Source: Atriophallophorus winterbourni (taxonomy: Eukaryota > Platyhelminthes > Trematoda > Plagiorchiida > Microphallidae). Taken from it: DNA of 64,000 nucleotides. Each line of letters begins with the position of its first letter. Positions within the stretch are counted from its first letter, which is position 1. The stretch is from assembly GCA_013407085.1 (NCBI GenBank), contig JACCGJ010019175.1:1-64000 (forward strand), read 5' to 3'. The notes beneath the pieces are model-generated. The model had not been told where the DNA came from and did not search any database. It saw only the letters and a list, made by a program, of their open reading frames with translations. The position numbers were made by a program, and so were the translations under genes. Positions 49,310 through 60,750 of this stretch are shown here, piece after piece.

Positions 49310-51879
49310 TATAAACGGGATGCAGGGTGGAATTACTCCGCATAAATATATCCAATTTGTTCCTGAAAATCCTTTCACTAGATGATTGGACAACATCTGA
49401 CGGTAGGGAGTTCCATAAGAAACAAACGCGCACCTAATAGAAGAACCGACGGGAGTTCCGGTGGGAATGTGGAATATCAAATGCCAATGGGTGAGTACGT
49501 GTGACATGGCTTGACCGGAGGCGAAATAGATGCCTCAGAGGGTGCGCCTTTGAGTTCATTATTTTGTACGTTAGGATTAGATCAAATCTAACCCTTCTGC
49601 GAAGCAGTGTATCCAAATTAATATGTTCAAGTCGATCCTTATATAGTAGTTTGCGGAGGCAGCCAACCATTTTGGTTGCTCTGTGATAAATCCTCTCGAG
49701 CAGCTTGATGTCCTTTTGTAGCCACGGTGACCAAGCTTGCACTGAGTAATCCATCACCGGGTTAATATACATCCAAATCGCTTTGTAGGCGCAAACAGTC
49801 CACGATTGACGTGATTCGCATCCAAACCTTAACATCATCCGCAATGAGAACAATTTTGGCTGTGACAATTTTCGGAAGGTCGTTGATGTATACCAAAAAG
49901 AGAAGCGGACCAAGAACCGAACCTTGTGGGACACCGCTAGTGGCTTCGATTTCCCCAGACATCACACCATCGATACGTACAGTTGCCTTGCGATCAAGAA
50001 GGTAACTTCTCAGCCAGGTAAGAAGGCACTCATTAATACCAACATCGTGCAGCTTCTTTAGGAGCATAGAATGGTCCACGCAATCAAACGCCTTTGATAT
50101 GTCCAAGTAACACGCATGCACGTAACCACCATTATCCACTGCCTGCGTCCAGTCATGCAGTGTCTCCAGTAGGTTAGTCAAGCAAGAACGAGACTTCCTA
50201 AATCCATGTTGCTCTCTGGACAGCAAGTTTTGGGCTTCGAGATGACTCACAATTCTTTCGCACACAATTCGCTCCATAGCTTTTAAAATCACTGGAAGGA
50301 GTGTAACAGGGCGGTAATTTGCTGGGTCAGAACGAGTTCCACCTTTGTAGATGGGTGTTATGATTCCTCTCTTCCAGTCATTAAGGACAACACACTCCCT
50401 CGGGGAGTGATTAAATAGATCACAAAGTGGTTCGCACAATTGACTGCCGCATAACTTTAGGATTGCAGGTGTGATTCCGTCAGCTCTCGGGGACTTGTTG
50501 TTATTCAACTTACGTAGGTGGTGCTGCACTATTTCCGAACTGATGCATACATCGCGTATAGTCTCCGACGCAATTGGTGCTGACAATTCTGACCGTTCTA
50601 ATTCATTTGTGGTGAAAACTCGTGAATAAAAACTGGCTAGAGCGTTAGCGGTCTCCAGCACAGAATCAGTTACTCCGTTATCTGTCATGATCGGAAATAC
50701 TCCGGGTTTCAGCTTCGTAACGTTGTGAACAGTTCGATAAAGCAGTTTGGGTTTTCGCTGCATTCTTAACGCCAGCTGAAGCTGGTGATATTTTTTGTCC
50801 TCTCGGATGAGATTTTTGACTTGATTCCGCAATTCGCGAAAGTTTGCCCACGTCAAATCAGTTCTGGCGACCCTGTGAATAGTCCATGCCATATTTCGCT
50901 TTGTCAACCATTTTCTAGTCCTGCTGCGAATTCTGAAGTGTGGTTCTTTGCTATTATGTTTCGGGACTTTCTTAGAATTGAAATGTATCATGTTGATTAT
51001 GTAATCTGTCAGGGTTGTGCAAAGCGAGTCCGGATCACTGAAATTTATATTATGTTCGTCGAAAACTACAATTGTTTCCATCAAACCAATGTAATCCACT
51101 TTTCTATTTCGTTTTGTTTGCTTTACAATTCTACTGGCGCTGCACACATATTGAAATAGCAGAACGAGGTGGTCGCTTCGACCCAGCGGAGGGTGATACT
51201 GAACATCTTCAACGGCTGTTGCTTCGGAGGTTAAGACTAGGTCTAGAACAGAAGTCTGTTGGAAATTTCGTTGTCGTGTATAATCGAAAACATGATTATA
51301 CAAAGCGATGTAATCGAACAGTTCGCGAAATTTGTAGTCTAGTGATGGGGGTGGATAATCTACTCGGTTATATAGTTGAGGCAGATTGAAGTCTCCCATA
51401 ATCAGCAATTGCGAATTGCGCTGTTTTCCGGCGTACTGCATTGCTTTCAAGAGTTTTTCGTTATATGCATCCAATGATGATGGTGAAAGGTAAACTACAC
51501 CAACGATGCAACTGTCGCCTGATTCGAGCTTCAAGTTGCACCATATACTGTCTTCCAGATCGAGTTCAGTGTCTGTAACTACCGTACAGTATAAACGTTC
51601 ATGGTGGTACACAACTACTCCACCACCTGTTCTTAAGCGGCCTCTCCGAAACAGGGTCATATTTGGAATAGAGAGCTCGCTATCGGTCACGTGAGGTTGG
51701 AACCATGTTTCAATTATTGCCATGACGTCGAGTGAGTGCTGATTGCAGAGATCCTTCAGTTCAGCTAGTTTGTTTAACAGGCATTGTGCGTTTGTATATA
51801 GGCAATTGATTGTGGTTTTTGCATACAGTGATGGAGCTGAAAGCTCGTCTATTAGTCCGACCCTCTGAGAGTCGGACAA
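49310..51879 (-). pseudogene. CR1-like family C ORF2: endonuclease and RT with internal deletion
   Basis: Endonuclease: CLYTNAQCLLNK, IETWFQP, TGGGVVVYHH, GDFNLPQL, SVLDLVLTS, GRSDH. RT: RADGITPAILK, NYRPVTLLPV, EQHGFRKSRSCLTN, YLDISKAFDCVDH, SGVPQGSVLGP and LIADDVKVW (catalytic AsDs kept). The 705-codon frame stops at 49762 just after SDLDVY. A second frame (49934-49434) continues with INPVMDYSVQAWSPWLQKD, so the post-palm region is deleted in between. An in-frame TAG follows RRFFY, before WNSLP. ORF2 starts near a TTG; no ATG is close. A GTCCGAC/GTCGGAC hairpin lies at its start. Confidence 0.8.
51855..51877 (-). promoter_or_regulatory. Hairpin at the ORF2 start of a family C CR1
   Basis: GTCCGAC and GTCGGAC pair around 9 bases. 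It lies about 57 nt before the endonuclease YTN motif; in family A the frameshift hairpin lies about 66 nt before it. No canonical slippery heptamer is seen just upstream, and the element is cut about 15 bases further on. Confidence 0.35.
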
Positions 51880-51892
51880 ATGTTTTCAAGAC

Positions 51893-52182
51893 GCACACAT
51901 GGAAAAATTGATGTGTTGGGCAAGTCCCAGGTAACCGTTGAATACAATATTACCACCTGGAATTTACAGGTTAACGTCGTGCAAGCTGTCCCTTCGAACC
52001 TACTTGGTTGTGATCCGTTACAACACTTCCTGTTATACTATCCAGATTGCATTCAGTAGCCAAGTATTCACTCTATTCGACACTTCAGCTTTACAAGATT
52101 ATCTTTAATGATACAAAATCTGAAAGTTGACGAATGTTACAGCTTAAAACCACCTGCGAAATCCCTTCAATCCAAGGTACTT
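51893..52182 (+). pseudogene. Ty3/Gypsy protease end and RT leader, broken
   Basis: Reads HGKIDVLGKSQVTVEYN, WNLQVNVVQAVPSNLLGCD (protease C-terminus, NLLG-D motif), then TSALQDYL and SLKPPAKSLQSKVLD through shifts, like the linker before Gypsy RT. It continues the fragment ending at 49185 and is cut at 52182 by the next CR1-like insertion. Confidence 0.62.
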
Positions 52183-53280
52183 GACTGATAGAGTTATAAT
52201 AGTTAGAGTTGATGGGGCACTATCCAGCCCAATAGGAGTTACAAGTGGCGTACCTCCAGGCTCAGTCTTGGGGCCAATATTCTTCCTCGTGTACGCGAAC
52301 GATGTACCCGAAATCGTACGCAGCAAAATCATGTTATTTGATGATGACATAAAAGTCTGGACTAGCATACGCACCATTGAAGATTGCCAAATTCTCCAAA
52401 AAGATCTCGAAGCACTTCAAAATTGGTCCTTGCGGAACTGCCTTCCATTCAACATCCAAAAATGTAAAATTTTAGGCGTCGGTAAATCATTCGAATTCAC
52501 ATACTCTCTGGGATCTCAGCAACTTTCATGGGTTACTGAAGAGAAAGACCTGGGCGTGTGGATTAGCAGTAACTTGAAGTCTTCACGGCAGTGTTCTGCC
52601 GTATACCAAAAGTCCTGCCAACGCTTAGGATTGCTCAGAAGGATCTTTGGTCGTTTCTCAAAGCAGTTACTCCCACATATATTAACGCCTTTATCAGACC
52701 AACAATGGAGTACGCTGTTCAAGCATGGTCCCCATGGTTACAAAAGGACACGACCTTGCTGTAACGGGTATACCACCGCGCAACAAAACTGGTGACCGGT
52801 CTATACAACAGGGCATACGAGGAGCGGATTGCAACTCTAAACCTCTTTGACTTTTCGTACCGTCGTCTAAGGGGTGTCTTGATCCTGCTGTTCAACATTC
52901 TGCATACAGTGGATCACCCACTTGAACGCCTGTTTCATCGGCAAGAAGCACGTAGTAGCGATCACAGGGCTACAAGTTAATTATGCCACACTCCAGATCA
53001 AATTGTCGAAGGTTTTTTTTGCTGTCAGAGTTTGTTTAATGTGGATCTCCCTGCCCCCACAAATCATTTGCGCAACAAGCCTGAACATGTTCAAGGCTGA
53101 ACTTGAAAAGTATATGTTGACCAAATCCAACCTTGCAGCTGAATACACGTGCTGACTTTTCATATGGATAAAACATTTGTGTTGTTTTTATGCATTCCCT
53201 ATATTTTTAATCTGTAGTTATTGTAAAGTATTTGCTTTTTGGACCATTAAATCTTTGAATTACTTTGAATCTTAAATATT
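52183..53280 (+). pseudogene. CR1-like family C, 5'-truncated RT and C-terminal region (+)
   Basis: Starts mid-RT: DRVIIVRVDGALSSPI, SGVPPGSVLGPIFFLVYAND, LFDDDIKVW (FADD with Ala to Asp), LEALQNWSLRNCLPFNIQKC and EEKDLGVWISSNL to about 52650. Then frameshifts, IRPTMEYAVQAWSPWLQKD in broken form, YRRLRGVLILLFNIL and WISLPPQIICATSL, stop near 53155, and a short 3' UTR. No function. It faces the next element tail to tail. Confidence 0.72.
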
Positions 53281-53384
53281 TCAAACCTCATTTACTTCCG
53301 TATACCTGACGGCTTGAATTGGAGCAGGTATTAATACCAATTGGTCAGCTCCTATTGTACTCGTTCTTTTTCAATTCAATTCAA

Positions 53385-54755
53385 TTTTAGTGGTCTAAAA
53401 AGCATATAGCTTAACAAAAACCACAGAATAATATGGGAATTACGAATAAGATGGGTAGTAAAACGGGAATCCAGTAAAAATCCATGGGACAGAAACTGTT
53501 TTCAAAGTTCAAAGCTTTTATGGTGTAACATATATAGGTTCAAAGTTTGGATTGGTCGACATGAAATTGTCCAAATTCGATTTGAATATATCCAAGTCGG
53601 GTGAATATGTAACATTACAGGGTAGGGCGTTCCAGGTCAAGCATACACGTACAGAATAAAAATACCTTCGACAGTTTAGTCTCGAGTCGGGAATTAGTAC
53701 TGTATAGTCGTGACTCCGGCTAGTTCTGGGTGGTAGTCGTGTGAATAGTTTAGTTAGCGGATGGTTGGGGGTATGCAGTATATTAAACATAAGAATCAAA
53801 TCACCTCTAAGACGGCGGTAGGGAGAGTCGAAGAGATTGAGATTTGCAATACGATCTTCGTATTGTTAGTGCTTTAAACCGCGTACGGGCTTGGTGGTCC
53901 GATGATATATTCTCTGCAAGAGACTGATGTCCTTCTGTAGCTTGGGTGACCAAGCCTGAACCGCATACTCCATGGTTGGCCTCAAGTACGTATTAATTAT
54001 TCGATGAACGGTTTGCTTCGTGAAACTCCCGAACACGCGTTTTATCAGAAGCAGTACTCGTGACGTCTTTTCATAAACAGCTGTGGCGTTATGTGACGGT
54101 TTCAAAGTGTTGCTCACCCACACACCGAAGTCCTTCTCCTTGTCAATGCATCCAAGAATATGGGAACCAAGGATGTAAGAGAGCTCGAAATGTCTTCCAA
54201 CAATCAATACCTTGCATTTTCTGATATTGGAATGTAGTTCATTTCTAACTGACCAGTCTTGTAAGGCATCGAGGTCTAGCTGAAGCTCTCTGCAATCCTC
54301 AGTTGTACGAACTTGTGTCTACAGCTTGATGTCATCCGCAAATAACAAGATTTTGCAGCGAACAAGTTTAGGTAAGTCGTTGACATGCATCAGGAAAAAA
54401 AGTGGTCCAAGCACAGTTCCCTGTGGCACCCCACTCGTTACTGCAATAAGTCGTGACAAAGCACCATCAACCCTTACTCGAATGACACGGTCGCGAAGAT
54501 AATCCTCAAACCAGGCTAGCAATGAATCCTCGATTCCACATAGCTCCATCTTTTGTAGTAACAGACTGTGGTTGACACGATGGAATGCTTTTGACATATC
54601 AAGATAACAAGCGTGTACTGTGAGACCTTTGTCTACAGCTTGTGTCCATCCATCGAGGACGAGCAGAAGGTTTGAAAGGCAAGAGTGTCTTTATCTGAAG
54701 CCGTGTTGTTCGACTGCGAGCAAGCAATTATCTTCCAGATGTTTTGTGATGCTGT
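53385..54755 (-). mobile_element. CR1-like family C, 5'-truncated copy (-) with (ATTGA)n tail
   Basis: On the minus strand it runs from RT mid-region (about 54755) to a tail of three ATTGA units (53385-53370 region). It lies tail to tail with the plus-strand copy. Gypsy RT sequence resumes directly at its 5' edge. Confidence 0.72.
53518..54755 (-). pseudogene. CR1-like family C RT and C-terminal region (-), broken
   Basis: Pieces: 54755-54600 (QHGFR-like and a DTSKAFH block, degraded), 54597-54319 (MSKAFHRVNHSLLLQKM, SGVPQGTVLGPLFFLMHVND, LFADDIKL with catalytic AsDs), 54207-53866 (DKEKDFGVWVSNTL, YLRPTMEYAVQAWSPKLQKD, YHRTTKPVRGLKH) and 53799-53518 (LMFNILH, SRLNCRRYFYSVR, TWNALPCNV). Shifts between them. 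Closest relative in the window is the element at 52183-53280. Confidence 0.74.
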
Positions 54756-55490
54756 GCTGTCGTCTGATGGCAACGTACGAATAGGTGGTGATTAGAAACT
54801 AATCCTGAATCGATCGCACTTTCCGACCAATACTCGCTACCGAGAATATAGGACTTACACGCAACCATTCCTGACGGGCAACAATTTATAAAACTGTATT
54901 TCAGTCAAGCCTTCTCCTTAATCAAATAAGATTAATTTACGCAGTCCCTTAGAACAATCACAAAACATATGGGTTGTTTACGTATAGACGCTTGCCGTCT
55001 GGTATCAGCGTAGCCCCTTAATATTTCAACGCGCGGCAGATAACTTGTTTAGAGACATATCAAACAACTGTGATTTATGTACCATCTGACCAACGGGAGA
55101 GATACAATGAGCGTAATTTGCTTGAAAAGGGTGTAAAGAGAGCCTAGTACAAAAGAAAAGCAACAATCTTTTGAAAACGCAAATTACTTCTGACTTCCTC
55201 GGGGATCTTCAGTCGCTTTAATTCTAATAAACCTCTTGTTCTACAATGCGACTCTTTGCCGTATGGCGTTGGTGCGGTGATTGTTCATTAAGCTGATCGT
55301 TGAAAAGATTCATCCAGTTGTATTTGCATCGCACACACTATATTCTTTAGAGGAGAATTACTCACAATTGGACTAAGAGTCTCTTGCCTTAGTATTCGGA
55401 GTAGGGTGTTCCCATCGGTGTACATGAGGTAATGTTTTCTACATCTTGAATGATCACATAAAACGCTTAACCTTACTAGGGGAAAACAGA
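54756..55490 (+). pseudogene. Ty3/Gypsy RT and RNase H remnants
   Basis: Readable: DGNVRIGGD, SDQYSLPRI-DL, DGQQFIKLYFSQAF, GLFTYRRLPSGISVAP, then a gap where the YxDD block should be, and FNSNKPLVLQCDSLPYGVGAVIVH (RNase H start), PVVFASHTLYSLEENYSQL and ESLALVFGV. The catalytic RT block is deleted and stops abound. Order and direction fit the same element as the gag-pro fragments at 48560 and 51893. Confidence 0.65.
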
Positions 55491-55525
55491 GGAATCGACC
55501 TGTTCATGTCATATCGTATTGTATG

Positions 55526-55711
55526 CTATATTGTACGCAATGTTTTGAATGACAACAGGTCATTCCGTATCCGATGCTGAGTAAAATCGTGTATGTTTGG
55601 TTTTAGCATTCGCTCCTTGAAAAACAAATTTCTGTAACGGGAGACAATCTTTGTCGCACGATGATAAATCCTTAACAATCGTTCACAGAGTAGCATAAAT
55701 AAAACATACAA
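55526..55711 (-). pseudogene. CR1-like family C C-terminal scrap
   Basis: One open frame of 61 codons: CERLLRIYHRATKIVSRYRN, then FKERMLKPNIHDFTQHRIRNDLLSFKTLRT. It aligns with the 'RIYHRATK...RRLRGDL' region of the family C elements. No tail or other part remains. Confidence 0.6.
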
Positions 55712-55785
55712 ATGAATAGCTTCGTAAAATTATTTATTTATTTATATTTATTCATTTTTTAGAATATCCATAAATTTGTGAAACA

Positions 55786-56166
55786 TGTAGCGATTTGTAC
55801 AGTTTTATGTATTGTGTCATCTTTATTTGTTAACTCAGTTATTATCGTTCAATTCTGAGTACCGTCAACACTATATTGATTCGTATAATTCTTTTCAACG
55901 TTGTCACACACACATTTCAGTGAATTTCAGTTCGTTAACTGCGTTAACATTATTCATCTGTTAAATAGCATCTGTGCATAGTGTAATAACATTGTTTTAC
56001 TGTACCTAATAACAATTGACCTTGACACGCTTCTTGTTGATTCGTGTTCCGTGATTGCTCCGCTGTACCTTCGTGCACGTTTTGTCTACCGCGATAAATC
56101 TTCCATCTCCTGTGATTTTTCTCCTACATTCTTTGGGGAAATTATTGTAGTGGTCAGTCTACTACA
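55786..56166 (+). repeat. Candidate 5' LTR, about 381 bp
   Basis: TG...CA ends; the 3' end and the following primer site are clear. The 5' border is less certain and rests on likeness to the LTR start at 576. Confidence 0.5.
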
Positions 56167-56222
56167 AATTGGTGAGCCCAACGTGATGCACGAATCCTTC
56201 GTGTACTACAATTGGTGAGCCC
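56159..56222 (+). repeat. Tandem duplication of LTR terminus plus primer binding site
   Basis: ACTACAA(A)TTGGTGAGCCCAA occurs at 56161-56182 and again at 56205-56223, 43 bp apart, so there are two TGGTGAGCC sites (56170-56178 and 56213-56221). Confidence 0.65.
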
Positions 56223-56539
56223 AATATCCAAGCAACATTCGTGAATTTTTTCCGGTACGTCATTTTTTCCCGATTTACATCGGCATTATTTTAGGTTTAT
56301 ATTTTTACCTCCTTTCATCACGTATTGCATCAGCACGCCATATGTGTCACATAACTACACTTGTTGATCGAATCACAAGTCGGGTTAGAACCTAATCTAC
56401 AGGGCAGACAGTTTACCTTGTTTACTGCTTATAAGCACCTCGTACATCAATGAACGGATCTTCTGGTAGGTACTCTCCTAGAGAGACTACTCACCAGGGT
56501 TTTGTCAGTCAGTTCACGACTGACATACGATATATCTTA

Positions 56540-56900
56540 GGTGCCACAATTTCTATCTCTGTATGATAGAGTTGCCACTCTCCCTCGAATTCAGCGAAAT
56601 CACTACAGTGCAAGCTACCGATGCCGGCATCACACAGCTCAGGGACGCCTATTCTTTCATCACACATCTCCCTTTGCCCGATGGCTCGAGCGATATCCTT
56701 TGCGTTTTATCGCAAATCGCTTTCTCACTACTTACCCCGTCTGCGTTTAGACGGCGCGTTATTCATACCATACGCAATCTTTCCCATACTGGCATTCGTG
56801 CTTGCGCTAAGATTCTTATGGAAAATTTGTATGTCCGAAAGCTAGCGAGTACGTTCTTCATAACACTATCATGGTAACCCCACGATATTTGATAATAACC
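56540..56900 (+). pseudogene. Ty3/Gypsy integrase N-terminal fragment
   Basis: The frame reads LSLEFSEITTVQATDAGITQ, LPLPDGSSDILCVLSQ, FRRRVIHTIRNLSHTGIRAC and ENLYVRKLAS. H-x-I-x-N-L-x-H with GIRA is the first half of the HHCC zinc-binding domain, preceded by the usual linker after RNase H. The Cys pair that should follow is lost in shifted sequence. No catalytic DDE core was found. Confidence 0.62.
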
Positions 56901-57298
56901 ACTTGTACATCAAGTATTTACCCACAATCCGCCATCTCCACAGCGAGTAGGCGTCCGAAACGGCACATTTGCCAATTATGTAGCGGGTATTTAACATGTT
57001 ATTATCGCTTGGTAAAGACCATGCATGTTTTTTGTGCCTATTTACTATACCTCGGTCGTGGCCATAAACCCATGCACCAGAGGAGTTTTTTCTTATCACT
57101 CCTCAGGTACACATGCACATCCCGCTGTTTAAACAGTGGCTCACGCCTTCCGCGGATAACCGAAGATTGTCACTATCCTACCCGGTAGGCCGAAACACAC
57201 ACATTCTTTGTGTATCCCTTCCATTCTGACTACCGCGATAAATCTTCCATCTTCTGTGCTGTTTCTCCTGCATTATTGCAGTGGTCAGACTACTACAA

Positions 57299-57887
57299 TA
57301 GTTAACAGATAATAATAAAAATGTACTCCTTTTACCACGAGTAGTTTTCTCGTTTATTGCGAGTAGAGAGGAATGGATCATCAGGTTGAATGTCTTCCTG
57401 TAATATCCATATACAAGATTCACTACGAAGCATCAACAGAAGAAGGAGGATCGCAAGTAGAAAACGGAGTAAATTTATATTATTGTGTGTTGACTGTGTA
57501 TAAATGTTATTTCACAGACGAATAACGTTAACTGAGTTAAAGAACAGAAAATCAATTAAATGTGAGTGCAAACGTCGAAAAGAAAAATATAGATCAAAAT
57601 ATTTCACTTGGTACTCAGAATTGAACGATAATCTCTAAGTTGACAAATTGAGATGATGCAAAACAAAAAACTGCACGAATAAATGAATATTGGATTGGAC
57701 TTAAATATTCTGTGTATTTATAAATTATATATTTTCTGAATTGTACTGTTTATTTACTAATGATGATCAGCATATGAGTTCAAACGTGTATATACGGATT
57801 GGGAATTCAAATAAGCTAATCCAGGACAGGAAAGTGGTATCATTTAAAAAATTGAGAGAGTCTATCTTATTGAATTTCTATGATTCT
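57299..57887. other. AT-rich sequence, nothing recognised
   Basis: No gene or repeat identity seen. Confidence 0.35.
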
Positions 57888-58495
57888 TCTTCTTCTTGAT
57901 AGACGACAGGGGGTCAAGCCCTTGTAAGCCGCATCTCTTTATATCAGCAACATAGTCCAGGAGAACCTCAGTTGAAGAAATTCTGTCCAGCGTTGTTCAG
58001 CTTCGCCGTGATTACAGGCAACACCTTATCCAAATGTTGCTTGAATTGGTTTTCAGAGCTCGCTGAGATAACCTCTTCCGGAAGCGTATTCCACAAGTTA
58101 ACAATTCTTGTTGAGAGCGTGAATCCCTGTGGTAGGCGTAGTGTCCTTCGCTTTTGAAGCATTAGAGCATGGCCACGTGTTCTTGAGTCCATCACGAGAG
58201 GAAGACCTCGCGCAGCTCGTCACCATAAGCTCCCATTAATATACGACGAGTTAGCAGCATGTCGTAGCGCACACGCCGAATACTGAACGACATGAGGTTG
58301 AGGCGTTGAACTCTCTCCACATAAAGAATTGATTTCAATCCTTGTAATCGTTTCGTCGCCCGCCTTTGCAATTTTTCCAACTGGTCACGTTCTCCCTTAG
58401 TTTGAGGATAGGTGGCTGGCAAACCATATTCCAAAACTGGTCTCACGTATGTAGAATAAAGAATGCGAAACATCTGTGGAGTAATCACCGAAAAA
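57888..58495 (-). pseudogene. CR1-like family B C-terminal fragment with GAA tail
   Basis: Two frames: 58488-58192 (MFRILYSTYVRPVLEYGLPA, KLQRRATKRLQGLKSI, RRVRYDMLLTRRILMG) and 58195-57968 (DSRTRGHALMLQKRRTLRLP, TLSTRIVNLWNTLPEEVISA). They overlap with one shift. The 3' UTR keeps a GACCCCCTGTCGTCTATCA-like block and ends in GAAGAAGAAGAAT. It matches the last 500 codon-bases of the element at 10616-14700. Confidence 0.72.
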
Positions 58496-59899
58496 AAATT
58501 CTCCGGAAAAAGTTAAAAGGCTATTAAAATATTTGCGAAATATATTTTTATCACTTTATGCCGCATATGTGTAAATCATTGGGAGTTGTATTAATATTAA
58601 ATAGCTCGGTTATTTTTTCTGGAGTTTAAAAATATTTGTCTTGCTTCTTGTGATCAGTCAATAAAGTTCTCAGTCGTATTTTTTCAGGACGTAAATTGTG
58701 TAAACGAGAATATTTAGAAATGCAGACAACTCTTTGTACACGACGGTAAATTTCCTCTATAGATATTTTGTTTTATGGCGAAGATTACATACTTAAGTTT
58801 TCTCGGAATCTAATTGTAAATCTATATCCACACTATGTATTTTTCAATATTGTGAAAAAAGCAATAGATTTTGTCGTCTTCTATGTATCCGTAATGGTTC
58901 CAATCCGGAGACCTCACATCTGATGAATTCGAGGTAATAAACCTTGTGGAGGATCGTTTGATGTAACATGAAATATCGTGGACCACAAAATATGTCTGAA
59001 CTACAAGCATTACAACTAAAATAAAATGAACTCACTTAAAGACGAAATAAGCAACAGTCAAAAGTTCCAGTTACATCCAACGATAGTAGAATTAATCCAC
59101 ACACCAATGTATAGATTACTCAGAACAGGATGAAGTATCCGTTATTCAAAATTTTCTCAGAAAGCAAGGTAGGCAAACTTCTCAAATAACGAAAGAAAAC
59201 ATATTCCAAAATTTCGAAAATCTATATAATGGCAAAAGAATATTTCACAAGCATTAATTCGAATAAAGCCAACAATGCAAAAAATGATTTTCTATGCAAG
59301 GCCAAAACGTTTATTCAGAAAATCGGAAGATTCAAAAGAGTGAATCGCTTTTCAATCAGAGCGTTAGCTACGCTCGAAGAATGAATGAAATGCGCCCGAA
59401 ATGTTCACGAATTCACACATTGAGCCAAGCGTTTCTGCTAATGCACGTGTCTATCGCATCGAGTTGTGACGGGGCCGAAAGGAACTGGAGGATTGGGGTG
59501 GACAAAGGCAGAATTAGGCACATGAGGATTACAAGGCACTAGTAATTTGAGACTAATCGTGCTAAGCTGGATTTGGCGGCTTGAGCTCAACGAAATCTTG
59601 TTTTTGACGATCCGTACAAAGCATAAAGTCACGACCACCCACGATGTGAATGAAATGTTGCATTTGTAAATATATAGCCAATATGTCGGCCAAATATGCT
59701 GTAACGGTTTTGTGTCTGATTAAGCTTCTAAGAAAGGGGACAGTGGACGAAACTGTTTTATGGTGTTGTTGTGAAACCTCTCCGCAGCCAAATTAGTCTC
59801 ATCAGTAGTTAATGACGAACGAAACGCCGAATCTGGATCAAAAAAGATAGTTTGGTAGCACTGCAAGAAGGCGATGGATCATTTTAAAGATTTTTAAAT
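58496..59899. other. AT-rich sequence, little recognised
   Basis: Several short frames but no family identity. The part after about 59760 may already belong to the ORF1 leader of the following CR1-like element. Confidence 0.35.
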
Positions 59900-59949
59900 G
59901 CATCTCTCAACTTGAGAGCTAAATCTCTTCTGCATTTCTCAAACGCCAC

Positions 59950-60691
59950 TTAAAGATTTCACTGCGGCTAAAAAGGTCCTTTGCAATGACGAGCTGGCAG
60001 GTACTCCGCCTAATGTTGACACGGCTTCTACTAAGATTTCTGAAGGTATTGATGGGACGATTGTAAATAGTGGCTCACCCTCGAAAGAGGATAACCACCA
60101 CACATCTTTTGTACAGCAAGTTTGCGTGCAATCTAAAGATGTACGCACCTTTGCGGAAGTTACTTACTTGCCTTTACTCGGTTTAAAAGATGAACTTAGT
60201 TTTGCCGGTGCAATTAAATTTCTTAAGCCTGAAGATGTCCACGAACTACCACAGATAGGTAAAGCAATTAAGAATAAATACCAGATATTACTTATAAGAG
60301 TAGAAAATCCTGCATTATGCTTCACAATGCGCCGGAACAAACAGGTGCTTTGGCGATAGACAGGATTAAACAGGAACAGAATTTCCTAAATTCTGCTCTA
60401 CCCCCTTTTTTCGACGAAGGTGAAAAGGGCGTAACGGTGCGCACAGCGTTTCGTCTAGGCCACATGCCAGCGCTAAGTGATCGTACCATGCCGTTAAAGA
60501 TTGTGTAAGACTCCGCTGAGTAAGTGACATTACTGCTAAAGAGGGGATACAGGTTAAAGATTAGTGAACTGCAACTCCTGCGTGATCTGACTCAGAAAGA
60601 TCGTGTGAAAATGCGAAAAGCTACTCAGGAGATTAGATAGCGTAGAGCCGCAGGTGAAACAAACTTGCGCATTTTGAATTTTCGGTTGTGA
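59950..60691 (+). pseudogene. CR1-like ORF1 remnant
   Basis: In pieces: VRTFAEVTYLPLLG, KPEDVHELPQIGKAIKNKYQ, then APEQTGALAIDRIKQEQNFL, TVRTAFRLGHMPA, LLKRGYRLKISEL-like sequence, LTQKDRVKMRKATQEIR and a TGA at 60689. The order 'AxRIxQxxxFL...T.VRTAFRLG...L..DR.KM' equals that of the family B ORF1 (13956-13621), so this is the RNA-binding-like domain. The N-terminal finger was not found. Several stops. Confidence 0.55.
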
Positions 60692-60750
60692 GGATGAGCC
60701 CAAACGCTAAAAAACTCTGACTATAAGCATTCGGAGGGATCTGGATCTCT

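Larger units (their letters stand above)
49186..51892 (-). mobile_element. CR1-like family C element lacking ORF1, inserted in Gypsy protease
   Basis: About 2.7 kb. ORF2 begins almost at the element's 5' edge (51879), so ORF1 is missing. RT is intact up to the palm, then an internal deletion near 49775 removes roughly 100-120 codons, and the C-terminal region follows. Gypsy protease sequence flanks it on both sides. Confidence 0.7.
55786..57298 (+). mobile_element. Ty3/Gypsy remnant: LTR, doubled primer site, integrase scrap, LTR end
   Basis: A candidate LTR runs from TGTAGCGATT (55786) to CTACTACA (56166), followed by the primer site TGGTGAGCC. An integrase N-terminal fragment lies at 56540-56900. 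The last 75 bp (57225-57298) repeats 56090-56166, including CTACTACA, so it is the end of a second LTR. Most of the element is deleted. The LTR is related to that at 576-982 at its start and in its primer site. Confidence 0.55.

Noticed and set aside
60709..60715. AAAAAAC heptamer between ORF1 and endonuclease of the element at 59900-62378
   Set aside because: It lies after two TGA stops that end ORF1, in the endonuclease frame itself, and no stem follows at a suitable distance. It is not a frameshift signal as it stands.
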